DNA from: Cryptomeria japonica
Taxonomy: Eukaryota; Streptophyta; Pinopsida; Cupressales; Cupressaceae
Length of the DNA: 64,000 nt
NCBI RefSeq assembly: GCF_030272615.1
Contig: NC_081407.1
Location: forward strand, 102,841,897-102,905,896
Direction: 5' to 3'
This document shows positions 41,054 to 52,507 of the stretch, one piece after another; position 1 is the first letter of the stretch; each line of letters begins with the position of its first letter. The notes below the pieces were generated by a model. It worked only from the letters and a program-made list of their open reading frames with translations. It did no database searches and was not told the DNA's origin. The translations under genes were made by a program, and so were the position numbers.

Positions 41054-43006
41054 TTGCAGAACCTAAATTTTCAACCCACCTTTTTACCTCAAAGACAAGC
41101 AAGAAGCAGGCCTCCCTCCCTGTCTCCTTCTCCTCCTGTATCTTCAGTCTATCAAGCTTTGACCTTGCATGGTATTGCTTTACCAAACATAATTAACTTG
41201 ACTTCGCTTAATATCATCTTTCCAATGGTAGTAAATAACCCCTGGGGAGCCGTGGTAGGCCCACTGAACTTAGGTTTAAATCTGAATCCCTTACCCAAAG
41301 GTGTGAGAGATCACTTGCCAAAATTCAGTGGTGATGGGAAAAACACTATTGATGAGCACCTGAATGCATTCAATGTGGCTTGTGGGATAATAGTTGTTCA
41401 ACATGAGGATGTTGTTGTGAGACTATTTGTCCAAACACTAACTAGAGTAGCAATAGATTGGTTCTATCACCTGCCAAACAGTGTGATAACAAATTGGCAG
41501 GATTTGAAAATGAGGTTTGAGGCAAGATTCAAAGTGGCTAAAGATGAACACTCTCTTTTGGCTCAATTGGCCCAGTTAAAGAAAGAGATTCCAGAGTCTA
41601 TGAGGGATTTTGTAGCAAAATTTGATAAGATTATACATAAAATTCCAGTCAATCAAAAACCCTCGGATGACAATCTAAAATGTTTTTTTATAAATTCCAT
41701 GCCTTCAAAGATAGGTTTCCTGATCCACAGGCAAAGAGTTGCAAATCTAAGTGCTGCCAAAATACTTGTCGTTGAGTTAGAAGACAATCTAATCACTGCA
41801 GGGAAATGGAAAAGAGAACTACATATACCCAATGCTCAACCTTCTACTTCTTCAGACCCTATGGTCCAGAGACTAATGAATGATGTAATAACTCTTAAAA
41901 GACAATTACCTAAGGTCAGTACATCATACTCATCCCCTTATCAAGACATACCTAAGAGGAATACAAATTAGTCTTTGGGCATTGGAAACAAGTCTTTGCA
42001 ATTACCCCCTACCCAACAAAGATTGGCAATTGAGGCACCGCCACCTAAAGGGAGTATGTGCATTTTTCATCTCATAGATGAACATGATGGCAGTTCTTGT
42101 CCTGAGATGGTGCGTTATGCGCAATTGATGAATTCTAAAGAGATCTCAAATGAGTGGAGTGAAGAGGAATCTTTAAAGCAACTTGGAAACTCTAAAATCC
42201 ACTTCCTAGAGTATGAGTCAAATTCAAAAAGAGGAGGTGATATTTTGGTTACTTTAGAAGATCCTTCATGTGTTGTGCTCACAAGAAATCAACAAAAAAT
42301 AAAACCTCAGGGTGCTTCTTCATCTTCTACTATAAATTTCAAAGGTAAGGAGATTGTTTCAAAATTTCATAATAATGATCAAAAATTGCAAGAGTCCTCA
42401 TTGGTAAGGTCTATTGAAAAGGAAAGTTCATTTGATATTGTAGAATTTTGCAAATCCTCCCAAATTTAGATTACACCTGCCGAGTATCTTAAGTTAAATC
42501 CCAAAGAACTAGATAGACTCATTCAGTTTGTAAAAGGAAATAATGTGATGCAAGCTAATGGAACACAACAGTTAGTAAATGCCACATTGTCTTCCCAGAA
42601 TGATGTATCAGCTCATCATGTTGCTCATGAAAGAACCCCTAAAATAACTACCCTCCAAACAGATGATACTTCATTTGCCCTTGAGTCAAAACCTGAGCCC
42701 TTTTATATATCATTGTTTATAAATCATCATGAATTAAACAATTGTATTATAGATTCAGGTGCATCAGAAAATATAATGTCCTCTGCAGTAGCCAAAGCGT
42801 TGGGGTTATCCTTGATGAGAACATTTGGCAGATGTTACTCTATGGACTCTAAACATATTCCCCTGTTCGGTCAAATTAAGGATGCACAAGTATTTCTTGC
42901 CGCCCACCCGAATAAAAGAATTAAGATGACTATTCTCATAGCTGATATCCTAGCCAGCTATGGCATGTTGCTAAGTTGTACATTTTGTAGAGAATTAGGA
43001 GGATAA
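41054..43006 (+). pseudogene. Gypsy gag-protease
   Basis: One frame carries stops only at 41972-41974 and 42467-42469 (TAG, at expected Gln positions) and ends at 43004-43006. Gag core: LPKFSGDGKNTIDEHLNAFN, VRLFVQTLTRVAIDWFYHLP, WQDLKMRFEARFKV, QLAQLKKEIPESMRDFVAKF. Knuckle: CIFHLIDEHDGSSC near 42060-42100 (C-x2-H-x4-H-x4-C). Protease: FYISLFINHHELNNCIIDSG (active-site DSGAS about 42755) and ILASYGMLLSCTFCRELGG. The frame is open upstream of 41054, through the primer-binding site into the LTR end, but has no ATG before about 41227. The natural start is lost or lies on another exon. A frame change separates it from pol near 43200. Confidence 0.9.
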
Positions 43007-43194
43007 ATAAAAATGGATTGGTCTCAAGCCACAATTCCTGTAGGAAAACAACGAGTCATTTGGTAGCCTGAACCAAAGTCTAAATTCACTATTTTTCCCT
43101 CTAATGATCCAAGGGCTCAAATTTAGTATCATGAATGTTAATTTGGAAACTACATGATTTTGTCAGATAATGAGGTAGTGGGAAGCCCATCACA

Positions 43195-43640
43195 ACCATA
43201 GGGAGAAGAAAGTTTGATGGAAGTTATGCAGCATCAAGTTCAGTCGCAGGGGTAGTGTTAATTCTTCCTTCTGGTACTCATATCCCTTTTTCTTTTAAAT
43301 TGGAGTTTAAAAACACAAAAAATATGGCTGAGTATGAGGCTTTATTATTGGGTTTAGCTGAAGCCAAGAAACTGGGAGTAAAACTTCTATGGGTCAAAGG
43401 AGATGTTGAGTTGATTGTAAAGCAGGTCAGGGGGTTGTTTAATGTAAAAAATGAAAGGTTGAAACACTACCGAAATAGAGTTTGGGATGAAATTAAAGAT
43501 TTTGATGCATTTTTCATTGAGGCTATTCCCAGAGAACAAAATTCAAAAGTAGATTCATTAGCTGTGTCAGCTTCCTTGTTGATTCCTCATCCTGAATTTG
43601 TTGATGACACTTACAGAGTAGAGTTAATATACTGGCCTAG
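43195..43640 (+). pseudogene. Archaeal-type RNase H domain placed before RT
   Basis: From KFDGSYAASSSVAGVVLILP (43210-43269) the product follows the RNase H fold of the RVT_3 type. It has the first Asp in FDGSY, the Glu in NMAEYEALLLGLAEA, the second Asp in LLWVKGDVELIVKQV and the last Asp in NSKVDSLAVSA. All four catalytic positions are present. The domain lies between protease and RT. In the Ogre/Retand elements I know, the second RNase H comes after the RT-linked RNase H. It is in frame with RT to the end of pol. Confidence 0.85.
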
Positions 43641-45400
43641 TGTTCTTAATAACTCTGAATTCTGGCAAGTATTTGAAAATCATAAACAAATTAATAATTT
43701 CATGCAGTGTGTAGAAACATTTGCTACTACATATTTTGAAGGTTCAGAGGCAGAGTGTAAAGAGTTTTCACCAGAACGGCCCAAGGAATTGACTGATGGA
43801 GTTATGCAATTAAAAGGGAACAAGATTCCTAAAGGGTTAGTTTCTTTAGAACATCTATTTGACCATCATGATGCCTACAAGAAAAGAAAAGGTGATAGGT
43901 GTCTTGAAGTTCAAAATGTTGGAGGTTATAAAAGGATTAACATTGGCACTGAAGAAGATCCCAAATATATCAATCTGGGAAAATGTTACACACCCACAGA
44001 GAAGGAGAGGCTCATTAGTCTCTTGCTAGAGTTCAAAGATGTATTCTCTTGGTGTTATGATGATCTAAAGAATTTCAGAGATAGAAAATTTCAGCATCGA
44101 ATTCCCCTAAAACTTGGAGTAAGTCCTTTTCAACAAAAGCTTAGAAGTTTCAATCCAAAAGTAGCTGAAGCCATATTTCAGGAGGTAGCTAAAATGTTAA
44201 AGGCTAGGATTATATACCCTATTCACCATTCAACATGGATAGCCAATATTATTCCTATTCAGAAGAAAAATGGAGAAATAAGGATCTGTGTAGATTTTAG
44301 AAATCTGAATCAAGCCAGCCTAAAAGATAACTACCCATTTCCAGCTATGGACCATATTTTGCAAACAGTTTCAGGTTCTGAGATGATGTCCCTGCTTGAT
44401 GGATTTTTGGGGTATAATCAGATCATTTTTTTAGAAAGTGATCAACATAAGACCACCTTTATTACTCCCTGGGGTACCTTTTCTTATAACAGAATGTCAT
44501 TTGGCTTAATCAATGCAAGGGTGACATTTCAGCGAGCTATGGATTTGTCATTTGGTCATTTGAAAGATAAGATAATTGTTGTGTATCTTGATGATTTAAC
44601 TGTCTTTTCCAAGAGAAGAAAACATAACCTGAGGGATTTGAGACAAGTGTTATAGAGGTGTCGTGAGCGTGGGGTGTCCCTAAACCCAAAAAAGTCAATA
44701 TTTGGGGTGAGAGAGGGTAAGTTGCTTGGCCATATTGTCTCTAAAGAAGGAGTAAGAGTAGATCTTGAAAGAGTGAAGGCAATTCAATAGCTAAGTTTAC
44801 CATCAAATAGAAATGCAGTCAGATCCTTCTTTGGTCAAGTAAATTTTCTAAGGAGATTCATTTTGGATTTTGAAGAGACTACTAGGTATATTGTAAATTT
44901 GATGAGTGAAAAGCAATCTTTTAAATGGAATGAGGAAGGAAAGAAAGCATTTGAATCAATAAAGGAGGCTATTGGTCATGCACCTATTCTAGTTAATCTT
45001 GATTTCAAAAAGGACTTTGTTATCTATTGTTATGCCTCAGAGCATACTATGTCAGGGTTTTTGTTGTAGAATAATGAGGATAATGAAGAGGTCCCAATAT
45101 ATTTTATGAGTGTTCCCTTGAAGAAACATGAATTGAAGTATTCCTTGATGTAGAAACAAGCATATGCAATTGTGAAAGCCGTAAAATAGTTCAGGTACTA
45201 TATTCTCCATTCTCATGCAATTGTTTATGTGCCTCACTCTGTAGTTAAGAGCATATTAATGCAATAGGATATAGGAATGAATAATAGAGCCTCATGGGTG
45301 TCAAAGATTTAAGAGTTCAATTTGGATATTAAACCCACAAAATTGGTGAGAGGACAGAGTTTGTGCAAATTGATTGCTGAAAATAAGGAGGAAATGACAA
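43641..45400 (+). pseudogene. Gypsy reverse transcriptase and RT-linked RNase H
   Basis: A linker (43641-44050) is followed by RT. Motifs: ARIIYPIHHSTWIANIIPIQ, KKNGEIRICVDFRNLNQASL, KDNYPFPAMDHILQ, LLDGFLGYNQI, TPWGTFSYNRMSFGLINA and the catalytic YLDD (44584-44595). The RT-linked RNase H (about 44960-45350) reads DFVIYCYASEHTMSGFLL, where Tyr stands at the usual first Asp, then PLKKHELKYSLM and VK.FRYYILHSHAIVYVPH. Stops at 44653, 44788, 45067, 45151, 45187, 45265 and 45310 each sit where Gln or a similar residue is expected. There is no frameshift. The RNase H lacking its Asp is probably a structural tether, with the upstream RNase H doing the cleavage. Confidence 0.9.
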
Positions 45401-45501
45401 AGGAATTACCTTTAGTCTTTTTTGTTGGACTTCAGGATTCCTGGTTTGCAGGTGTCACATACTATTTGACCTATGGAGACTGTCTAGTACATCTTTCTTA
45501 A

Positions 45502-46698
45502 AAAGAAAAGTGGAACTTGAGGTTAAAGGCTTCCAAATACATCATTTTTAATTATGTATTATATAAAAGGGGATTGGATGGAACTTTCTTACACTGTGTA
45601 GATAAATCATTTCAGGAGTCGTTGTTGAAAACCTTTCATGATGAAGCCTGTGGTGGCCATTTTTCATCTACAGTAACTGCTTACAAAATTTTGAGAAATT
45701 GTTATTATTGGCCAGGAATGTTCAAAGATGTGTTTGCATGGGTGGCCAAGTGTGAGAAATCTAAATTGTTCACAGGTAAGCCACAGCTCGTAGCATTACC
45801 GCTCCGACCCGTGATTGTAGATGAACCATTCAAACAGGTGGGTTTGTATTTCATAGGTCCTTTGACACCTACTTCAAGTGCAGGGCATACACATATATTG
45901 ACAACCACATACTATTTTATTAAATGGGTTGAAGATATTCTGGTACAGAAAACATCTTCGAAGGTTGTTTGTAACTTTCTCAAAGAGAATATCTTGGTTC
46001 GATTTGGAGTTCCACTGAAAATTGTGGCTGATAATGCCACTAATTTCTCTTCTACTGAGATTTCATCATTCTTCTATGATCATGGGATATCCCTCACTCA
46101 CACTTTCAATTATTATCCTTAGGGGAACGGTCAAGAGGAATCTAGTAACAAAAATCTTATAAATATTATGAAGAAATTGGTGAGCGAAAATTTCAAAGAT
46201 TGGTATAAAAAGTTGTATGAAGCTCTCTGGGTTGATCATACATCACCAAAATGAGCTAGTGGGATGTCACCATTTGAATTGGTCTATGGTGTAGGAGCTC
46301 AGGTAGAACTTCCTCTAGAACTTGCAGCTACCAAGTTATAGATTGTCATTGAGGATGCCTACTTTCAAGATTCTCTAGAAAAATGGATTATGCATTTGAT
46401 GAGGATTAATGAGGAAAGAGACAAGTTAGTAGATCGGATAACAGAGCATCAAATGAGGGTAAAGAAGATATTTGATAAGCGAGCAAGGCCACGGAAATTC
46501 ATGCTAGGTGATCGGGTTTTGCTCTGGGATAGAAGAAGGGAACCAAAAGGAGCACATACGAAGTTTGAATCACTATGGAAGGGACCATTTGTGATTCAAG
46601 AGGGAAAAGGTCCTAACTCTTTAAAAATTGCATATGGAGATGGTACTACTCTTCCCTTGACCTATAATGGCCAGGATTTGAAATTATACCAATTGTAA
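45502..46698 (+). pseudogene. Gypsy integrase
   Basis: The zinc-binding region HDEACGGHFSSTVTAYKILR then CYYWPGMFKDVF and AKCEKSK has Ser at the last Cys position. The core has QVGLYFIGPLTP (first catalytic Asp replaced by Tyr), IVADNATNFSS (second Asp kept) and GNGQEESSNKNLI (Glu kept). The C-terminal region includes ASGMSPFELVYGVGAQVELP and FMLGDRVLLWDRRREPKGAH, ending KLYQL at 46698. Stops: 45499 (TAA), 46120 (TAG), 46252 (TGA), 46339 (TAG). It is in the same frame as RT. It could not catalyse integration as it stands. Confidence 0.9.
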
Positions 46699-46866
46699 AC
46701 AAGAGTCCCTTGTGGTTTTGTGTATAAATTTTTGGCTTGATTAGTTTGTAGTGTCTTTTCTATTATTGTGTTTGTTTTGGTCTTTAAATAAAATCTGTTT
46801 GCGAAACCAGAGATCTTGGAGTTCATATCTAGTTCCCTTATAGTCCTAGTCCCCAATCAGAGCCAA
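46699..46866. other. Gypsy 3' untranslated spacer, no clear polypurine tract
   Basis: 168 bases between the integrase stop and the 3' LTR. The final bases before TGTTAG are CCCAATCAGAGCCAA, which is not a purine run. The best purine stretch, CCAGAGATCTTGGAG, lies about 50 bases upstream. Confidence 0.6.
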
Positions 46867-49800
46867 TGTTAGCCCCCTTATAATTTTCCATTTAGAATGT
46901 CCAAGCTTGCGGGTTGCCTTATGGTGTATTTATTTCTTTCGAGTCTTTTGTACTCCTTCATTCCGAACCTAAGCCGTTGAACTCTTAAAAATAGTTCAGT
47001 GCATTCAAGCTTCAAGGCATGTTTTAAGAAAATGTCTTCAACATCCTTTATCTCCACTAAAGCAAGACCGTTATTGTTATGTGTTTTGAACTTTGAACCA
47101 GTGAAACTTTTTGGTTCAAGGTTCAAAATGTCTTTTTGTGAGTCACGGCTATGTAATGTTTCTTAATGAGTGGGTGTCAATATGTTTTAAGTCAGTTTTG
47201 AACTTGAACCTTGAACCAATTGTCTTTTCGATTCAAAGGTTCAAAGTTCTTGCTTGTTAGTTATGGTTATTGCTCGTTAACGATATTGTTTTGAGCTGCT
47301 AGTTCATTGTTGTACTTCCAAGATGAACTTGAACCATTGAACTCTTTGTGAGATGGTTCAAGGTTCATAAGGTTCACTTCAAAGCTAATTCTAAGACTTT
47401 GTTAACACTGAAAGTGACGCAACAAGAGGAAATATTCCTAGCATCTAACAAATTTAAAATTCTAAATTTGGAAAGTAATCATGAGAGCATCAACTATTTG
47501 TGTGGAAGTGATGGGCAATTAAGAAGGTGTCAGATTTTTAGTCATTTCACTGTTACTTTACACAATTAAGTTAATCATTATGAAGTGTGTGTGGTTTTCT
47601 TGATATTTTCCCATTTGTTTAAAAGGAATATATGAATTCATCTCCATCATTTATAAGGGTTGCAATTGCTATAATTTAGCAAATTGGAGGCACCAAAGGT
47701 AAATTCATCTCTACGTTCCTGAGAAAGTTTTCAGATTCATGGTGGTAACGGGTAAGTTCAGATGATTCCCCTATGTTGTATTTCTTTAGTTCTAAGGATT
47801 TAAAAGTGTAGGAAGAAAATCTTTAGCTTGTTGGAGTAGAACTCTACCCTATTTTAGAATTGCTTGATTAGAAGTATAGATAGGCAGTAAGAGGCTAGTA
47901 TTGCTGAAGCTTGGTCGGAATTCGTGATTAGTGAGTATATTACCAAAGCTAGATGATACTTCCTTGGCTCATGCCAATCTAGAGGATTTCCTAGAAAGAA
48001 CCAAGAACCCTCAAGTTGGTTCAATAATGGATAAAATAGTGAGAAGTGGTCTTGTTGAAGCCATTGCATTTCCACTTGCCACACCATGTCTAGATTTGGT
48101 GATAGCTTGCATGAAAGGTATGATGCAGAAAATAGATGCATAAGAACTAGTAATGGTGAGCTGCTAGTTAGTATCAACAGAGAAACAATAATGGCAGCGA
48201 TGGGAATCCCACACAAGGAATTATATGACGATTGGTCTATTGGGACCTCGTATGCCTATTTCTCAAAGAAAAAGAGTATGTATAGGAGTGTAATTGCAAG
48301 AAACTGGCTCCTTAGAGTTCAAAAAGGAGGGTCACGGCTACCAAAGCCCTTGACTAGAGAGCAGTTCATCACAGAATTGGGAGAAATTGTTATACTTTTG
48401 GATAGGATGACAGGAAACTCACACTCCTTTTACTGGGAAGATTGGATGTATTTTTACATTCAGGTGTTGTTATCGGGTGACAGATATCTTGATTGGGCCC
48501 AGGTAATTGCAGATAGACTCCATGAAGGTTTGAGTAACTTTGAGGGTATGTTTGGTTTTTATATTTCCTCTTATCTTTTCTACATACTTGCTTCTACCAG
48601 AGATTGGCCTGGTTTGCTCAATGAACCATGGGTGGATGGCATGAAGGTTTATGATTACTACCCCTTGTTACAGTAACAAAAACATGTAGAACAAATTGCT
48701 AGATGGAATGGTGTCTTCGCAGGAAGACTTGCTTTTGAACTTTGGGGTGATGTGAACAAGAGGATGTCAATTGAAGCAATGGAGTTTATAAGTATATACG
48801 ACAACTTCTTTATTCAATTTCCTAGGTTCACCTACCTTCAGGTAGGTGGTTTCAAAGGTCAACCATTCAAGGTACCTAGGTATGCCTTCAATAGCTATGT
48901 ACTTATAGAGTTGAGCAGGAAACTAGCTCATATTGGTAAAAGGTTGGGGGAAAAAGGCGAATCTAGAGTTGCCTTTCCTATTGAACTTGGATACTATAGA
49001 TGCAAATCCATATCTGATGCTCTAAATTTGGAATTGGAATTTAAGAGGATGAACCTACAGCGCTATGTTGCAAGACGTAGGTTTGATAGCAGAGGTTATG
49101 TGATGGAAAAACTAAATATGGACAACCACTTATGTCATGAACCTCGGTTGGAAGATTACTAGGAGAATTGCAGTGATGAATATGAGGTAAGAAGAAGAAT
49201 GTGGTCAAGATTTACTCTACAATAGATAATCTCGATGAAGCTTCCTATCAATATATCCAGAGTTCAGAAGGAAATAGGGGAAGATATTCTGGATCCTGAG
49301 TTCAACAAAGAAGTTCAAGGAAAGCCAATCCCTGAGATTGATTGGAATAAAAAGGAAGATGATAATATTCAAGCCAGAACTTTTAATGTTGTAAGGAGAA
49401 CTAAGAAGTGGTTGAGAGACCGAAAGTTTTAGAAAGTATCGCTCATATCCTCACATGAGCTAAGAGTTGATTCACATACTGTGACTCAACTTCCTATTTC
49501 TTCCACTAATGAAATTGTTGATGTTGCAAGTGGTTCAAGGCCAATTGTTGAAAAAATCCAACCTGGGAGATCAGAAAGGTCACCATCTGGTTCTACAGTG
49601 GCCTGAGTAACTTGGTCCAAGAGAAAGAAAAAGAATAAGGAGCCAGGATTGGGCCAGATTGTTGTGGACCTGGATCTTAGTGAAGAGGTAGAAGCAATAA
49701 TGGATCAACAGGATTTAGGTGAGCTTGGAGTGTAGGAAATGGACATATGTAAAGAAACAGAGAGTGAACTGGATCCCATGAACACCCTGGTTATTTTCAA

Positions 49801-51913
49801 TTCACCAAATACTCAGACAACTGCTCCACCCAAAGAGCCTGCAAGCATACCACGATGGTTGGAAGCTATTGTTGGGAATAAATGAAGTGTAGTTCCAATT
49901 ACAATCCCTATAGAAGACATGGTCAACAAGTGTCTTGGAAAGGTATCCAAGCCGAAAAGACTCAAGACGCAGACAATGCTTGAGGTGGATGAAGCAACAG
50001 GTCATTGGACGGTCGAGATAGCCAAGCCTATTCTAGATAGAGACATAGACAAAGCTACCAAGGATGACTTCACAGTTGAAAAGATTGATCTGGGGATTGC
50101 ATCGTGAGTCATTGATGTTAAACATTTGGAGTCTTCTACGAAGAGAATAATTTCTAGAACATGGAAGGATGAGAAGGATATAAGGGAATTGAAGCAAATC
50201 ATCACTCAGATGGCTGAGTACATCAATGTCATTCACCATCCAAATCCTCAACCTTTGTCATAGGTGGTAGTGTCATTTGATCCCAAATCTCCAGTAAATC
50301 AAAAGATGTTGGACCAAGTTCAAAGAAACAAAATAGTCATGGAGATGTTCAGTAAATGGTTGGATCTTATAATATAGCAAGGTTCAAACTATATTGTCAA
50401 TCTGGTTAAGGTCTATGAGGAAGATGTGACTGTGAGCAAGGAGTTGGAGTTAGAGGTCATGGCTTGGGAGAAAGAAAGGATCAAATGGGTGGTAGTTCTT
50501 GCACAGATGAATGGCATACAAAAATATGGAGTGATGAAGTTCTTGGCCAAAAAACCAGTAGAAAGCTTGGATGATAATTTATTATATGTATCAAGGAAAA
50601 ATGTGGAGTGGTGTAATTCAATTATTAAACAAGGCCACGAAGAATCCACTAAATTGCTCAAAGGATTGACAGATTTAATTGATACAATGCAAAAGGATCT
50701 CAAATGCATTGACATACAGCTTATGAACAATGATGCTAAGATAATTGAAGTTGCCACAGATATGACAAAAATCTTCCAAGAAAGGATATAGTTCATTCAG
50801 AAGACAAAATCCTTGATTACGGATGATTTCTCAAAAGTAGCCAGGATTGAGTCAATGCTCGCGGTCTGTTTTGATCATCTGGAAGCACACAAGGCAAGGG
50901 TGACACAAGTGAATATGGACAAGGAGGTGTTGAAGCAACAAATCCAGCATATTGGAATCCCCTACTTTCAGGTCATCCTGAACTTCTCGGTGGCACATTT
51001 AGAATGGTGTGGTGTGCATAGTTCTATGGCAAAGCAGGATAGACCAGTAACTTCCTCTGCCACGGTGGAGTCATGATCGATTTGGGAATGAGTTGTCAGC
51101 CTCTTTGTGGTTGTTATTTTAGTTTTTCTTGTTTTATCAAATGGTTTCTTTAGCCTCTGGTTGAAGTAAATTTTTAATTATTATGTAAAAACTATGAGCC
51201 TGGAGGCTATTTAAGCTAGGAAGTTAGTTTATGTTAAGGTCGGAAAAACTATGATTTTTCGAGGAACAAACAATATCTATTTTTTGTGAATTTCTTTAAA
51301 CTAGAATGAATGGTTTATCAATGAAATGTTATGATGTGCAGTCTTTGAATCTGTGTGTTTAAATATTGGTGATCTTTCTTGAGAAATCTGCTAATGTGCA
51401 TGATATCATTTTGTTATCAGTTATTCCTATGTTTTCTAAATTCATTGTTACCATTAATTGTAAGCAAATTCATTGTGGATTGAGTTGTGTTGATCCCCCT
51501 TGTCCTATGAGGCATGAGAGAGAATCGATCAGAATCGATACTGCTATGCATTTGCTTTGCTCTGATTTTATGAAATGAACATGTGTGAAAATCAGAGTCT
51601 GTGAGCTCCTATTTGATCTTCAGAATATTCTTTCTGTTTTATTTTAAAAGAATTCATTTGTGTTGATGGATGAATGCTAAATCCTTTCCACGCTTTTTGG
51701 TTAAAAGTGTCTTCATTTCAAATTTTTCTGCATAAAATTCATTGCAAATAATATGAGGAGCTACCCTCTAATGCAGAGGATGAATTTTTAATTGATTCAT
51801 CCAACTGTTGGTTTATTTGTTTCCTTTCATAAAGGGGCGTACAAGAGTTATTTTATTATTCAAAGAAAATAAACATTATAATTTGAAGAAAGGGACAAAT
51901 CTATTAACCAACA
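46867..51913 (+). repeat. Gypsy 3' LTR, 5,047 bases
   Basis: Colinear with 35893-40929. Ends CCAACA and is followed by the CACAT target duplication. It keeps the GGTTCA array (about 46965-47385), the GTAAGT donor-like site near 47753 and the downstream CTATTTAAGC near 51209. Confidence 0.95.
47904..51076 (+). pseudogene. ORF inside the 3' LTR (second copy)
   Basis: Counterpart of 36914-40093. The start codon is changed (ATG to AAG near 47891), and one base is missing near 48116, shifting the frame. From 48086 to the TGA at 51074-51076 it is one frame with about eleven stops. These fall at other positions than in the 5' LTR except one shared TAG at 50375-50377. Against the 5' LTR, most stops are CAG, CAA, CGA or CGG changed to TAG, TAA or TGA. 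The two copies therefore decayed independently after insertion. Confidence 0.75.
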
Positions 51914-51918
51914 CACAT

Positions 51919-52507
51919 CAAATATGCATGTTTATCCTTCAACTATGCAATTTTATGGCTAACACATTTTTGCAAACCTAGAATCTAGCCCTATTAATTA
52001 CAAATTAAATTCACAAACTTGAAAAAAGAGGTAGGTGCATGATGGCTTGCCGGTAATCCTTTGGCCTCTTGTGTCATCACACTCACTCGAATTGACAACC
52101 ATGTGCATAAGTTCCTACCATCTTTGTTGCTCCTTCCTCTCCTTCACTCTACTCTACTTTAGGCTTAACCGCTAAAAGTGATAGATACAAATGAGGAGAA
52201 ATGACCTTCATAGCTCCTATATATAGGCACTAAAACCCTATTTGGCTATGTTAACCTAGCATGCTCCTATGTCACCCTAGTGACCTAATCTTGGTTTATT
52301 TTTTGCCAATCTAACTCACATTTTCTACTTCTTTTCCTATCCTATTGTCTCTTCTTGTCAAAAGATTGTCTGAAACTTTTTCCAATGTTTTACTCAATCT
52401 CTCATGGCTACATATACCACCTTACAAATAGGAGCGTGTACCAGTTCAAATTTTTAATCTTCTTTGAAGCAACACAAAAAACTGCATTGTCTCAAAGAGG
52501 GGCAAAA
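51919..52507. other. 3' internal zone of an older Gypsy, with polypurine tract
   Basis: Continues 35887 across the younger Gypsy insertion. No coding domain. A perfect 12-base palindrome CCTATATATAGG (about 52228-52239) could serve as a TATA box on either strand. AAAGAGGGGCAAAA at 52494-52507 directly before TGTAGACACC is a typical polypurine tract and LTR start on the plus strand. Confidence 0.5.

Larger units (their letters stand above)
35893..51913 (+). mobile_element. Tat/Ogre-like Gypsy retrotransposon with 5 kb ORF-bearing LTRs (16.0 kb)
   Basis: Bounded by a perfect target duplication CACAT (35888-35892 and 51914-51918). LTRs are 35893-40929 and 46867-51913, TGTTAG...CCAACA. A tRNA-Arg-type primer-binding site follows the 5' LTR. 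Internal order on the plus strand is gag with a C-x2-H-x4-H-x4-C knuckle, aspartic protease, archaeal-type RNase H, RT with YLDD, a second RNase H without the usual Asp, and integrase. The knuckle type, extra RNase H, PBS and size are Tat/Ogre traits (family knowledge). Each LTR carries a ~1,060-codon frame. By eye the LTRs differ at well under one base in ten, with a few indels. The pol frame has no frameshift, only stops, so decay has been mostly by substitution. Confidence 0.95.

Noticed and set aside
41054-41056. TTG as the gag start codon
   Set aside because: A non-ATG start is not supported in a plant element, and the frame is open further upstream; the true start is unknown.
52228-52239. 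CCTATATATAGG as a gene promoter
   Set aside because: Palindromic and within retroelement remnants, with no ORF downstream on either strand.
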